Positions 27,074 through 36,254 of a stretch of DNA of 64,000 nt are shown piece after piece. Location: NCBI RefSeq assembly GCF_024807145.1, contig NZ_JANUCA010000002.1, forward strand, positions 494,528-558,527. Direction: 5' to 3'. This stretch comes from Microbacterium sp. AK031 (GTDB taxonomy: Bacteria; Actinomycetota; Actinomycetes; Actinomycetales; Microbacteriaceae). The translations under genes were made by a program, and so were the position numbers. Below the pieces are notes generated by a model. The model had not been told where the DNA came from and searched no databases. It saw only the letters and a list, made by a program, of their open reading frames with translations. How positions within the stretch are numbered: the first letter of the stretch is position 1; each line of letters starts with the position of its first letter.

Positions 27074-28708
27074 TCAGATCGCGACGTCGCCGATCAGGTT
27101 CACCTTGATGCCCATGCCGCCGAACATCGCCGCCTTCGCGATGAGCGCCTTGTCGGCGGTCTCGGCATCCGGTGCGTAGACGAGCTGTGCGTGATTGGCC
27201 TTATGGCGTGCCATGAACTGGTCGCGCGAGACGCCGTGCAGCACGACGTGCGCGAGCGGCCACTCCTCGTTCGTCGCGGCCTTGCGGCGCCGGGTCTCCT
27301 CCTTCGGCAGCTCGACGACGGATGCGCGGAAGATGTCGGCCTGCAGGATGCCGTCGGCGATGAACACGCGGCTCAGCACCACTTCACCCGGCATGGAGAC
27401 GCCGTTGAGGGTGGCACCACCCGCGGGGAAGAACACGTGGCCCTGACGCCATCCCTCCGCCTTGTCCCAGCCGCCGAGGTGCGAGGCCGGCACGGAGCCG
27501 GAGATCTCGTACGCCCAGACGAACTGGCCGTCGTACTCCTCACCCCAGCGCACATCGTGCAGCGTGTTGTCGGGCACGAGGCCCATGGCGCGCCACACGC
27601 GGTCGGTGACCAGCGCGTCGACCGCGACGCCCTCGTCGGCCTCGTTGAAGTGCGGGAAGGCGCGGCCCTCGTGAAGCACCCGCGACCCGTCGCGCGAAGT
27701 CACCGGAGGGCGCTCGGTGGAGTTCAGGATGCCCTCGGCGAGATCGGATGCCGGGACGAGGTCCTTCAGGCCCTGCTGGTACTGGATGCCGACGGCATCC
27801 AGACCGAAGTCGTCCGCGATGCGCAGGGCGGCGATGTACATCTTCATCTGCCACTGCACCTGCTCGCGGGTGAGCTCTGTGGTGCCATCCTCGCCGTAGC
27901 GGAACGTCATGCCGTGGTCGATGAGCCAGTCGTATGCGGCGTCCGCCTCGGCATCCTTCACCTCGAGCATCTCGGCGTACAGTGCCGACTGCGACAGCCG
28001 CTCCTTGTAGATGCCGGTCTGGTTGAGCAACTCGTCGTCGAAGATGGCGTTGTACATGCCCATGCAGCCCTCGTCGAAGACGCCGATGATCGCCTTCTCG
28101 TCGCGCAGCTGGGCCGCGAGCGCCTCGCCGAGCTGCTTCTCGGGGCTGTCCGGCAGTGCCGGCAGCTCACGCACGTGCGAGGAGTCGTGGGTGATCGTGC
28201 CGGTCTCGATCCACTCCTTGATGGTCGTCTTGAACCAGTCGTCGGAGAAGTCGACCGACCAAGTCGTCGAGTAGGGCTTGCCCATCTTGGTGAGTCCGGC
28301 ATTCAGGCCGAGCAGACCGACCAGCCCTGGCCAGTCGGGCGCGAAGTTCGCGGTCGTGAGGATCGGGCCCTCATGCGTGCGCAGCCCTGCGAGCACATGG
28401 TGCGAGTACTGCCAGTTGGCGATCGCGACGATGAGCGGAGCGTCGGTCGGGATGTTCTTGAAGACCTCCATGCCCATGCGCTGGCTCGAGATGTAGCCGT
28501 GGCCGGTCTCGGGGTCGACGTCGAACGCACGGATGACGTTCCAGCCGAAGTCGTTGAAGACGCCGGTGACGCTGGCTTCGAGTGCAGCCTGGGTCGCCCA
28601 CCCCGCGGTGTTGGCCGACTCGCGCAGGTCACCTGACGTGATCAGATATGCGGTCTTCGGGGCGGATGCCGGGCGGGATGCCGCGGCGGGAAGTGTGTAG
28701 CTGGTCAT
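27074..28708 (-). CDS. L-fucose/L-arabinose isomerase family protein
   Basis: 544 aa, close to L-fucose isomerase length. Recognisable parts are the N-terminal domain (SGDLRESANTAGWATQA), a central VFDEGCMGMYNAIF with acidic residues, DAVGIQYQQGL, and a C-terminal RHKANHAQLVYA with the His expected near the metal site. It probably converts an aldose to a ketose for the adjacent FGGY kinase. The sugar is not identifiable. The ATG at 28706-28708 follows GGAGGAA. Upstream in-frame sequence lies in the kinase gene. Confidence 0.85.
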   Translation of the reverse strand: MTSYTLPAAASRPASAPKTAYLITSGDLRESANTAGWATQAALEASVTGVFNDFGWNVIRAFDVDPETGHGYISSQRMGMEVFKNIPTDAPLIVAIANWQYSHHVLAGLRTHEGPILTTANFAPDWPGLVGLLGLNAGLTKMGKPYSTTWSVDFSDDWFKTTIKEWIETGTITHDSSHVRELPALPDSPEKQLGEALAAQLRDEKAIIGVFDEGCMGMYNAIFDDELLNQTGIYKERLSQSALYAEMLEVKDAEADAAYDWLIDHGMTFRYGEDGTTELTREQVQWQMKMYIAALRIADDFGLDAVGIQYQQGLKDLVPASDLAEGILNSTERPPVTSRDGSRVLHEGRAFPHFNEADEGVAVDALVTDRVWRAMGLVPDNTLHDVRWGEEYDGQFVWAYEISGSVPASHLGGWDKAEGWRQGHVFFPAGGATLNGVSMPGEVVLSRVFIADGILQADIFRASVVELPKEETRRRKAATNEEWPLAHVVLHGVSRDQFMARHKANHAQLVYAPDAETADKALIAKAAMFGGMGIKVNLIGDVAI

Positions 28709-28727
28709 GATTCCTCCGGGGTTGGGG

Positions 28728-30215
28728 TCAGGTGCCGCGCTGGTCGGCGGCGAGTTCGTGGATGACGTCCTTAGAGCTCTCGTACAGCCGCACGTAGCGG
28801 TCGAAGAGCGTGTCGTAGAACGCGCGAAGATCGGGGTTCGGGGTGATCGTCTGCACGATCGGGTTCCAGCCGGTGATCGCTGGTTCTGCACCATCGGATG
28901 CGACGGCGGATGCGGCGAGGAATGCCGCACCGTAACTGGCGCCGATCGTGGTCTCGGGCACCTCCTGCACGAGGCCGGTCACATCCGAGATGACCTGCAG
29001 CCAGAGCTGCCCCTGCGTGCCGCCGCCGACGGCGACGATCCGGGTGATGTCGGCGCCGGAGGCCCGCATCGTCTCGACGTTGTGGCGCACGCCCAGCGCC
29101 GTAGCCTCGAGGGCTGCACGATACAGGTCGCCCCGACCGTGCTGGAGGGTGAGGCCAGCGATGACGCCGCGAGCGTCCGGGTCCTGGATGGGCGTGCGCT
29201 CCCCCGCGAAGTAGGGCAGAATCAGCAGGCCGTTGGCTCCGGGCCCCGAGACCTCCGCCTCGGCGAGCAGTTCGGGGTAGTCGGATCCGGTGAGGTCCTT
29301 GAGCCAGGCGGTGAGTGCGCCGGATGTGGAGAGCCCGCCCGCGAGGTTGCGGGTGCCGGGGAAGGCCCCGGCAGTGGTCCACATCGAGGGTGTGCGCAGC
29401 GTCTGCTCGCCGGTCGCGACGAGAAACATCGTCGTGCCGTACATGAGCATGAGGTCGCCGACCTCGTGGGCGCCGACGCTGACGGCCTCGGTCCAGGCGT
29501 CGATCGTGCCGGTGATGACCGGTGTGCTTGCTGGAATGCCGGTAAGCACGGATGCCGCATCCGTCACCTCGCCGGCGATGTCGCCCGCCCAGGTGAGCCG
29601 CGGCTGTTCGATCGTGCCGGCGTACCGCTGCCACCACGGGTCGTACCAGGTCTCGTTCTCGATGTCGTAGAGCGGAGATGTCTGGCTCGCGGACTGGTGG
29701 TCGAGCACATAGGCGCCGGTGAGCTTCCGGGCGAGCCAGGATGCCGGCATGAAGAAGCGCCGGGCCTTGGCCCAGGCATCCGGCTCCTCGTCGGAGATCC
29801 ACGCGATCTTCGCTCCCCCGGCCTGAGAGGTGAGGGTCGATCCGCCGATGCGCGTGATCTCGTCGATGCCGAGTTCGTCGGCCATGCGTGCGATCTGGGC
29901 GCCGGAGCGCGTGTCGACGCCGTAGAGGATCGCAGATCGCACCGGTTCGTCGTCCGCGTCCACGAGCAGCACGCACGGTCCCATCCCGCTCACACCGACC
30001 GCGGCGATCTCCGCATCCGGGTGCGCGGAGATCAGCTCCCCCGCGATGCTGACGAATTCGTCCCACCAGATGTGCGCATCCATCTCGACCCAGCCGGTGT
30101 GAGGGCGGTCGACGTCGTGGGCGCGCGTTGCGGATGCCACGATCGAGCCGTCTGCGGCAACGAGAACGCCCTTGGTGCTCGACGTGCCGACGTCGACTCC
30201 GAGCGTGCAGTGCAT
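28728..30215 (-). CDS. FGGY family carbohydrate kinase (xylulokinase-like)
   Basis: 495 aa. The N-terminal ATPase fold begins CTLGVDVGTSSTKGVLV. The catalytic Asp is in GTIDAWTEA, and the C-terminal ATPase half has IVAVGGGTQGQLWLQVISD. It would phosphorylate the ketose made by the isomerase encoded 19 bp downstream. The ATG at 30213-30215 follows AGGGAGG. Two LacI-type palindromes lie upstream, and the LacI gene ends 94 bp away. Confidence 0.9.
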   Translation of the reverse strand: MHCTLGVDVGTSSTKGVLVAADGSIVASATRAHDVDRPHTGWVEMDAHIWWDEFVSIAGELISAHPDAEIAAVGVSGMGPCVLLVDADDEPVRSAILYGVDTRSGAQIARMADELGIDEITRIGGSTLTSQAGGAKIAWISDEEPDAWAKARRFFMPASWLARKLTGAYVLDHQSASQTSPLYDIENETWYDPWWQRYAGTIEQPRLTWAGDIAGEVTDAASVLTGIPASTPVITGTIDAWTEAVSVGAHEVGDLMLMYGTTMFLVATGEQTLRTPSMWTTAGAFPGTRNLAGGLSTSGALTAWLKDLTGSDYPELLAEAEVSGPGANGLLILPYFAGERTPIQDPDARGVIAGLTLQHGRGDLYRAALEATALGVRHNVETMRASGADITRIVAVGGGTQGQLWLQVISDVTGLVQEVPETTIGASYGAAFLAASAVASDGAEPAITGWNPIVQTITPNPDLRAFYDTLFDRYVRLYESSKDVIHELAADQRGT

Positions 30216-30228
30216 GGCGGTCCTCCCT

Positions 30229-30242
30229 GAACGCTTTCGTTC
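30229..30242. promoter_or_regulatory. Short palindrome before the kinase (possible LacI site)
   Basis: GAACG-CTTT-CGTTC is a 5+4+5 inverted repeat close to the kinase ribosome site. It is shorter than the neighbouring site and may be fortuitous. Confidence 0.35.
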
Positions 30243-30255
30243 TTCGAGCTTACGC

Positions 30256-30267
30256 GAAATCGATTTC
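30256..30267. promoter_or_regulatory. Perfect palindrome, candidate LacI-family operator
   Basis: GAAATCGATTTC is a perfect 12-bp palindrome with a central CG, as LacI-family operators commonly have. It is 41 bp upstream of the kinase start and 43 bp after the LacI-type gene. Confidence 0.55.
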
Positions 30268-30309
30268 ATGGCGCAAGGCAAAGAGCCGAGCCGAGCAGTC
30301 CGCAGCAGG

Positions 30310-31293
30310 TCAGCGCATGGCGCTGGCCACCTGGACCTCGTTGCACAGCACGACCGTGCGCGCCGGTTGCTTATCCCCGCGGATGCGTTCGAGCAGCATC
30401 TTGGCCGCGGTCATGCCCATGTGGCGCGCCGGGAGACGCACGACGGTGACCGCCGTCGGAGACAGAGTCGTGAACGGCAGCGAGCCGATGACGGCGACGC
30501 CGATCTGAGGCGGCGTGAGCCCTCGCTCGGTGAGCACCTGAATCGCGCCGACGCCGATGAGGTTGTTACCTGCGACCACCGCATCCGGGGGCTCCGGCAG
30601 CGCCAGCAGCTCCTGCATGGCTTCACGGCCGCCGTCCACGCGGAACGTCGCGAACCGCTCCAGAGCGCCGGTGTCGAACGCAGGATCCGCGGCGGAGACG
30701 ACCGATCGCCATCCCTCCGCGCGCTCCACAGCGGTGTCGATGTGTTCAGGACCGCCGATGTAGGCGATGCGCCGGTAGCCCGCGTCGATCAGGGCTTGCG
30801 TGGCCGCGACCCCTGCGACGCGGTTCGCCATCACGACCCCGTCGACGTCATGTCCGGTGCCACGGTCGACGACGACGACGGGGCGCCCCGTCGACAGAAC
30901 AGGAGTCAGGTCGGTCTTCTCCGATGCCGGAGCGATGATGACCCCCGACATGTGCTCTGCGACGGCGATGTTCAGATACGTCGCTTCCTTCTCCGTCTGC
31001 GAATCGGAGTTGCAGAGCACGACCGAATATCCGGCTTCGGAGGCGGCATCCTCCACGCCGCGCGCCATCTCTGTGAAATAAGGGTTCTCGATATCGGGGA
31101 TGACGAGCGCGATGACCTCCGAACTCTGCAGCCGCAGGGAGCGCGCGGTGCGATTCGGCGTGAACTTCAGCAACTCGGCCGCCTCGCGGACGGCCGCCAC
31201 CTTCTCGGCGGACACATTCGTTCCGTTGAAGACGCGCGAGACGGTCGCCGGCGATACCCCCGCATGCTTCGCGACGTCATAGATCGTGGTCAT
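30310..31293 (-). CDS. LacI family transcriptional regulator
   Basis: 327 aa. The N-terminal HTH reads TTIYDVAKHAGVSPATVSRVFNG, followed by a periplasmic-binding-protein-like ligand domain (VIALVIPDIENPYF, VVAGNNLIGVGAIQVL). The ATG at 31291-31293 is the family start. The 111 in-frame upstream residues lie across the divergent DeoR gene and are excluded. It probably represses the adjacent kinase-isomerase pair on the same strand. Confidence 0.92.
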   Translation of the reverse strand: MTTIYDVAKHAGVSPATVSRVFNGTNVSAEKVAAVREAAELLKFTPNRTARSLRLQSSEVIALVIPDIENPYFTEMARGVEDAASEAGYSVVLCNSDSQTEKEATYLNIAVAEHMSGVIIAPASEKTDLTPVLSTGRPVVVVDRGTGHDVDGVVMANRVAGVAATQALIDAGYRRIAYIGGPEHIDTAVERAEGWRSVVSAADPAFDTGALERFATFRVDGGREAMQELLALPEPPDAVVAGNNLIGVGAIQVLTERGLTPPQIGVAVIGSLPFTTLSPTAVTVVRLPARHMGMTAAKMLLERIRGDKQPARTVVLCNEVQVASAMR

Positions 31294-31423
31294 GCCTGCC
31301 TCATCACTCTTCTTCCCGCCACCCTGAATGAACAGTATCTCGCCGACTGACCTACCCCTCGTGCGAGGGCTGAGGCGGTACTTCAGAGCTGGGGTTCCTC
31401 GATACGCGGCTACGCTGAACACC

Positions 31424-32221
31424 ATGCCAGAGTGGTCGCAGTCGGTTCCCGCGACGGTGCGGCGCGAACACATCGTGTCGATCGTCGAACGCCAGGGCTT
31501 CGCGCGCGTACAGGAGTTGAGCCGAGCGCTAAGCGTCTCCGAGGTCACGGTGCGCAGCGATCTCGACCTGCTCGCCGAAGAGAACGTGATCCAGCGCGTG
31601 CACGGCGGTGCCATCTCGGGCATCAAATCGACCGCGCAATCCCCCGACTACGAACGCGCGCTCGGCCGCGCGGTCACAGAGAAGCGACGCATCGGCAACT
31701 TGGCGGCGGCCCTTGTCGAGAGCGAGATGGCGATCTTGCTCGATGCTGGCACCACCACACTCGCAATCGCCCGCGCCCTCCGCGCTCGCGAGGATCTGCG
31801 GGGCGTCGTGGTCTTCACCAACTCACTCACGATCGCTCTTGAGCTCGGTGTCGCTGAGCCGCACCACATCACCGTCGTAGTCACCGGCGGCACGGTCAAC
31901 TACAAGCAGCGCTCGCTCATAGACCCGCTAGGCGACATGTTCATCGGCTCAGTGCACAGCGACATCTGCTTCATCGGCTGCAACGGGGTGTCTGCGCGCG
32001 GTTTCACGAACTCGAGCCTCCCCGAGGTGACCATGAAGAGGCGATATCTCGACTCGGCCGCGCGAGCGATCGTTGTCGCCGACAGCTCGAAGATCGGAAA
32101 GAGCCAAGTGATCCAAGTCGCATCACTGGCTCGCATAGACATTCTCGTGACCGGCATCGAAGCGCCTCCGGCCGAACTGGAGACGCTTCGAGACGCGGGG
32201 CTGACTATCGAACTCGCCTGA
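31424..32221 (+). CDS. DeoR family sugar regulator
   Basis: 265 aa. The N-terminal HTH (RREHIVSIVERQGFARVQELSRALSVSEVTVRSDLDLL) with RVHGGA after it is the DeoR signature. The effector domain contains LDAGTTTLAIARAL and VVADSSKIGK. It is convergent with the sugar operon at 32250-38518, whose aldolase gene ends 28 bp away, so that operon is its likely target. TACGCT (31411-31416) 7 nt before the ATG indicates a leaderless start. Confidence 0.92.
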   Translation: MPEWSQSVPATVRREHIVSIVERQGFARVQELSRALSVSEVTVRSDLDLLAEENVIQRVHGGAISGIKSTAQSPDYERALGRAVTEKRRIGNLAAALVESEMAILLDAGTTTLAIARALRAREDLRGVVVFTNSLTIALELGVAEPHHITVVVTGGTVNYKQRSLIDPLGDMFIGSVHSDICFIGCNGVSARGFTNSSLPEVTMKRRYLDSAARAIVVADSSKIGKSQVIQVASLARIDILVTGIEAPPAELETLRDAGLTIELA

Positions 32222-32249
32222 CGTCAGTTGGATGCAATGGATGATTCAT

Positions 32250-33209
32250 TCAGGCGCGACCCGCCGAGCCAAATTCCCTCATCCGCTGAGCCACCATCTC
32301 TCGAAAGCCGCTGATCGCGGGGCGGAGCTGTTCGCTCGGCTCGACGATTGCGGTGTTCTCCTGCAAGAACCTGCGCAGTGCGGCGCTCCAAGCAAGGTGC
32401 GAGTCAGTCCCCTGATTAATCTTGCGGATACCTGCAGCGATGCCCTCGGCCTTCTGCTCCGGGGAAATGCCGTAAGACGGACGCACTCCGCCACCATGGG
32501 CATTGATGACGGCGACGGCATCAGCGGGCACTGACGACGAGCCATGAAGCACGAGGAACGTCTCGGGTAGGCGGTCCTTGATCTCGGCGATCAGCTCAAG
32601 CCGCAGCCGCTGTCCACCCGCCTCGTCGGTGAATTTCACTGAGCCATGGCTGGTTCCAACCGCCACTGCGAGGGCATCCACCCCGGTCTGCGCCACGAAC
32701 TCGACCGCTTGATCCGGGTCGGCGAAGACGATCTCCTCAACCACGCCGGCGACCCCAGCCTCTGCCCCACCGATGGTACCGAGCTCGCCCTCAACACTGA
32801 CGCCGGCTGGCGTGGCGACCTCGATGACGCGCCGCGTGAGCGCCACGTTCTCGGCGAACGAAGCCGGCCGGTCGGTGCCCGCAACCCGGCTCGCATCGAT
32901 CATCACGCTCGTGAAGCCATGGCCGATGGCCCTCACGCAGTCGTCGTAGGTGCGGCCATGGTCGAGGTGCAGCACGACCGGCACTTCGTTGTATTCCTCG
33001 ACCAGACCGCGGAGACGGGTCCACCAGCGCGACTCGTCGTCGTACGCCGACATGCCGGCGATCGACTGCACGATCACGGGAGAGCGCTCCGCCGCAGCGG
33101 CGTCGAGCACGGCGATGGCCTGATCGATGCTCGACACGTTGAAGGCGCCGACGGCGTACTCGCCCGCTTCGGCCTCGGCGAGCGCAGCCCGCAATGTCTG
33201 AAGTGTCAT
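32250..33209 (-). CDS. Class II fructose/tagatose-bisphosphate aldolase family protein
   Basis: 319 aa, TIM barrel. The zinc-binding LHLDHG (His), EGELGTIGG, AVGTSHG and LVLHGSSSVP motifs match class II FBA/tagatose-bisphosphate and related aldolases. It would cleave the phosphorylated sugar made by the operon kinase into two trioses or smaller pieces. The exact substrate is unknown. It is the last gene of the operon, 8 bp after the AraD-type gene. Confidence 0.9.
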   Translation of the reverse strand: MTLQTLRAALAEAEAGEYAVGAFNVSSIDQAIAVLDAAAAERSPVIVQSIAGMSAYDDESRWWTRLRGLVEEYNEVPVVLHLDHGRTYDDCVRAIGHGFTSVMIDASRVAGTDRPASFAENVALTRRVIEVATPAGVSVEGELGTIGGAEAGVAGVVEEIVFADPDQAVEFVAQTGVDALAVAVGTSHGSVKFTDEAGGQRLRLELIAEIKDRLPETFLVLHGSSSVPADAVAVINAHGGGVRPSYGISPEQKAEGIAAGIRKINQGTDSHLAWSAALRRFLQENTAIVEPSEQLRPAISGFREMVAQRMREFGSAGRA

Positions 33210-33217
33210 CCCGAGCC

Positions 33218-33874
33218 TCAGAGCGACTCGGTGATGCCGAGGGTGTCGTAGTCGAGCACGATCGGAGTGTCGGTGAGAGCGCGGGCGTACGCCTGCACCT
33301 TGGCGGCGGACTCCACGGCCACGCTCGTCTTAAAGGCGTCGCGGAGGTTCGATCCCACGGTCAGCAGCCCGTGGTTCGCCCACACGACAGCGTTCAGGTC
33401 GCCCATCGCGTCGCACATGTGCTCACCGAACTCGGTGTTGTTACTGAGCTCGAACGGCATGATCGGCACGTCGCCCTTGGTGTAGATCACCATGTTGACC
33501 AGCGTTCCCAGGATCGGGGAACCCACGACGCCCCACACGTTGGAGTAGATGGGTTCGGAGTGCACGATCGCGTTCACGTCTGGGCGGCGTTTGTACACGG
33601 CCATGTGCACAGTGACCTCACTCGACGGGCCGAGTCGTCCATCGATCAGTTCGCTGTCGCCGTTGACCAGGACGATGTCCTCGGGGGTCATCTTGTCGTA
33701 CTCGAGATCGGTGGGCGTGATGAGGAAGCGGTCCTCGACTCCGGGCACGCGGATACTGATGTTGCCCTGCGTGTTGAAATTGAGTCCGTACTCCATCGAG
33801 CGCAGGCAATAGTCGAGGATCTCCTTCTTCGCGGCGGCGATGTCGAAGTCGACCTGCAGCGTGGTCTCGGTCAT
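33218..33874 (-). CDS. Class II aldolase/adducin (AraD/FucA) family protein with altered metal ligand
   Basis: 218 aa. The family motifs NTQGNISIR, SSEVTVHMAVY and the conserved ANHGLL are present. In characterised FucA/AraD enzymes the zinc is held by H-x-H in the VHTH segment. Here the segment reads IVHSEP, so the second His is Glu. It may be an epimerase or aldolase with altered metal binding. Substrate unknown. The stop-side gene is the FBA-type aldolase, and the start overlaps the kinase by 4 bp. Confidence 0.88.
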   Translation of the reverse strand: MTETTLQVDFDIAAAKKEILDYCLRSMEYGLNFNTQGNISIRVPGVEDRFLITPTDLEYDKMTPEDIVLVNGDSELIDGRLGPSSEVTVHMAVYKRRPDVNAIVHSEPIYSNVWGVVGSPILGTLVNMVIYTKGDVPIMPFELSNNTEFGEHMCDAMGDLNAVVWANHGLLTVGSNLRDAFKTSVAVESAAKVQAYARALTDTPIVLDYDTLGITESL

Positions 33875-35367
33875 GTCATGTTCTCCTTCTGGTGTGGCTG
33901 GGGTCGTGTGGTCAGGTGCGGGGCGAGGGAGCGGGTCGCCTCGTAGAGCGCGACATAGGCGGCGCGCTGATCGGCGTACCAGTCGGCATCCGCGTCATCC
34001 GAACCGGGTGGCGTCGCGTGACCCGGTTCGAGTAGCAACGGCGCCGGGTCTCCACCGATGCCGCGGACCGCGAGCATCGCGGCACCACGGGCCGAGGCAT
34101 CCCGACCGACGGGCGTCAGCGATGCACCTGCGGCCGCCGCGCGGGCGGCGAGCGCGTCCGCGTTCTCCGCTCCTGCGCCAGTGACGTGCAGGTCAGAGAC
34201 CTCCACGCCGTGCGCGCGCAACGCGGCGATGATCTTGTGGAACTCGAAGCCCGCGGCCTCGACCACCGCGCGGGCGAGCTCGGGCACCGTGGTATCGAGG
34301 GTCAGCCCGTGGATCGTGCCACGCGCGGAGGGGTCGTTGTCGAGCGTGCCCGAGCCGGCAAGATAGGGCAGCACGAGCAGCGCGGGAGGAGCGTCAGCGA
34401 GCGCGCCGAACACATCGGCGACCTCGCGTTTCAGCAGTCCGGCGAGCCACTCCAGGGCCCAGCCGCCGGCCGCGGTGCCCGCCAGGGTCACCCACAGCTC
34501 GTCATCGACACGGTAGCTCGCGAACCCGGTGGCGCCGAGGCCCTGGGGGCGGCCGCGCGAGCCGACGGTCAGACAGTCGCTCGACCCGAGAGCGATCACC
34601 GAGCGCACCCCTGGTTCACCTCCCGCGCCCAGGAAGGCGGCGGCCTGATCGTGCGTGCCCGCCACGAGGGGGGTTCCCGTTGCGATGCCGAGCGCTGCGG
34701 CGGCGCTCTCGTTCACCGGCCCGATGACGCTGCCGGATGTAACCGGAACCGGCAGGCTCTCTGCCCGCACCCACGGCGCCGACACCGCGGCCGCGCGAAG
34801 GATCTCCGTGCTCCACTCCCCGCTGTCCACATCGAGGATGCCGGTGCGCGCTGCCTGCCCCAGGTCGATCGCGGCGACACCGCTCCATCGTTCAGCCAGC
34901 AGGTCGCCGACGCATCGGTAGCCGTCGCCCCCCGCCCAGGCGGCGTCGCCGGCCATGATCTTGAACAGTGAGAACATGCCGTGCAGCGGCTGGCCCGTGA
35001 TGGCGGTGAAGCGTCCCTCGCCCAGGATCTCGCCGATCGCGGCAGCTGCCGCCGTCCCGCGGGTGTCCATGCTCACTGCCATCCGGGCCACCGGTGCGCC
35101 GACCTCGTCGATCGGGACGACTGCCTCGCCGAGCACGCTGAAGCCGATAGCCTGCACCGGGTCCCCGGCCTCCGCGGCCTGCTGAGCTGCACGACGAACC
35201 ACGTCTTCCGCTGCCGTAATGATCTCGCCGGCCTCCAGCTCCACACGCCCCGTGCCGTCGCGCAGCAGCGTGAGCGCCGCAGAGGACGCACCACGCACAT
35301 CGCCCTCTGCGGCGAACGCCACAGCGCGCACGCCACTGGTGCCGAGGTCCAGTCCGATGACGCTCAC
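33871..35367 (-). CDS. FGGY family carbohydrate kinase
   Basis: 498 aa. The GTG start (35365-35367) begins VSVIGLDLGTSGVRAVAF, the first ATPase motif. The catalytic Asp is in VAGTHDQAAAF, and the C-terminal half has LHVTGAGAENADAL in place of the usual GGGA. The start overlaps the permease stop by 4 bp. It presumably phosphorylates the sugar imported by the ABC system. Similarity to the other FGGY kinase (28728-30215) is only family-level. Confidence 0.9.
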   Translation of the reverse strand: MSVIGLDLGTSGVRAVAFAAEGDVRGASSAALTLLRDGTGRVELEAGEIITAAEDVVRRAAQQAAEAGDPVQAIGFSVLGEAVVPIDEVGAPVARMAVSMDTRGTAAAAAIGEILGEGRFTAITGQPLHGMFSLFKIMAGDAAWAGGDGYRCVGDLLAERWSGVAAIDLGQAARTGILDVDSGEWSTEILRAAAVSAPWVRAESLPVPVTSGSVIGPVNESAAAALGIATGTPLVAGTHDQAAAFLGAGGEPGVRSVIALGSSDCLTVGSRGRPQGLGATGFASYRVDDELWVTLAGTAAGGWALEWLAGLLKREVADVFGALADAPPALLVLPYLAGSGTLDNDPSARGTIHGLTLDTTVPELARAVVEAAGFEFHKIIAALRAHGVEVSDLHVTGAGAENADALAARAAAAGASLTPVGRDASARGAAMLAVRGIGGDPAPLLLEPGHATPPGSDDADADWYADQRAAYVALYEATRSLAPHLTTRPQPHQKENMT

Positions 35368-36254
35368 TTGATCGCCCCCGACAGGCCGTTCACCAGGTAC
35401 TTCTGGATGAAGAGGAACAGCAACACGACTGGGATCGAGATCAACACCAGGATCGCGAAGAGTGCTCCGGGCTGCGACAGGTACATGCCGCGGTACGCGA
35501 GCGGCACGAGGGTGAGCGGCTTGAGGGCGTTGTCGCCCAACGTCACCAGCGGCAGCAGGAAGTCGTTCCAGCTCATCATCGTCTGCCACACCGCGACCAC
35601 CGCGAGGGCGGGCTTGCCCAGCGGCAGGTAGATGCGCCAGAAGATCTGCCACGCGCTCGCGCCGTCGAGCCGCGCAGCCTCATAGGTCTCGAGCGGGATC
35701 GCGAGGTAGGAGGTGCGGATGATGATCACGGCGAACGGCAGCCCGAGCGCGGTGTAGACCAGCACGAGCCCGAGGAGGTTGTTGTAGAGCTGCATCGACT
35801 GCAGGATCCGGAAGGTCGCGACCACGATGCTCGACATCGGTAAAATCAGCGCGAGGATCAGGATGCCGAAGATCAGCGCCTTCAACGGCACGCGCAGCCG
35901 GGCCAGCGCGAACGCCGTCATCGAGCCGAGCAGGCAGACCAGGAGCACCGAGGGCACGGTGATCAGAAGGCTGTTGAGCAGGTGTAGCAGGATCGGATTC
36001 TGAGCCCAGATCGTGATGTAGTTCTTGATGCTGAACTCCTCGGGGAAGATCCCGAAGAACTGGGTGCCGGGGTTATTCGGCGGCATCATCGACAGCCCGA
36101 TGACCATGATGATCGGCACGAGCCAGAGCACCGACAGGGGCACGAGCACGAAGTGGAGCCAGCCCACCCGGCGACCGGGTGCCCCGTGCCGGGAGCGGGT
36201 CTTCGCCCCCTCCTTCGGGACGATGAGGTTGCGGGTCTCGTTCATCGCGGTCAT
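35364..36254 (-). CDS. ABC sugar transporter permease (MalG-type)
   Basis: 296 aa, six membrane helices. The EAA loop reads ETYEAARLDGASAWQIFWRIYLPLGKP, the docking site for the ATPase. The ATG at 36252-36254 overlaps the preceding permease by 4 bp. A second ATG at 36245 is possible. No ABC ATPase gene lies in this operon, so a shared MsiK-type ATPase encoded elsewhere probably drives it (known for many actinobacterial sugar importers). Confidence 0.93.
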   Translation of the reverse strand: MTAMNETRNLIVPKEGAKTRSRHGAPGRRVGWLHFVLVPLSVLWLVPIIMVIGLSMMPPNNPGTQFFGIFPEEFSIKNYITIWAQNPILLHLLNSLLITVPSVLLVCLLGSMTAFALARLRVPLKALIFGILILALILPMSSIVVATFRILQSMQLYNNLLGLVLVYTALGLPFAVIIIRTSYLAIPLETYEAARLDGASAWQIFWRIYLPLGKPALAVVAVWQTMMSWNDFLLPLVTLGDNALKPLTLVPLAYRGMYLSQPGALFAILVLISIPVVLLFLFIQKYLVNGLSGAIK

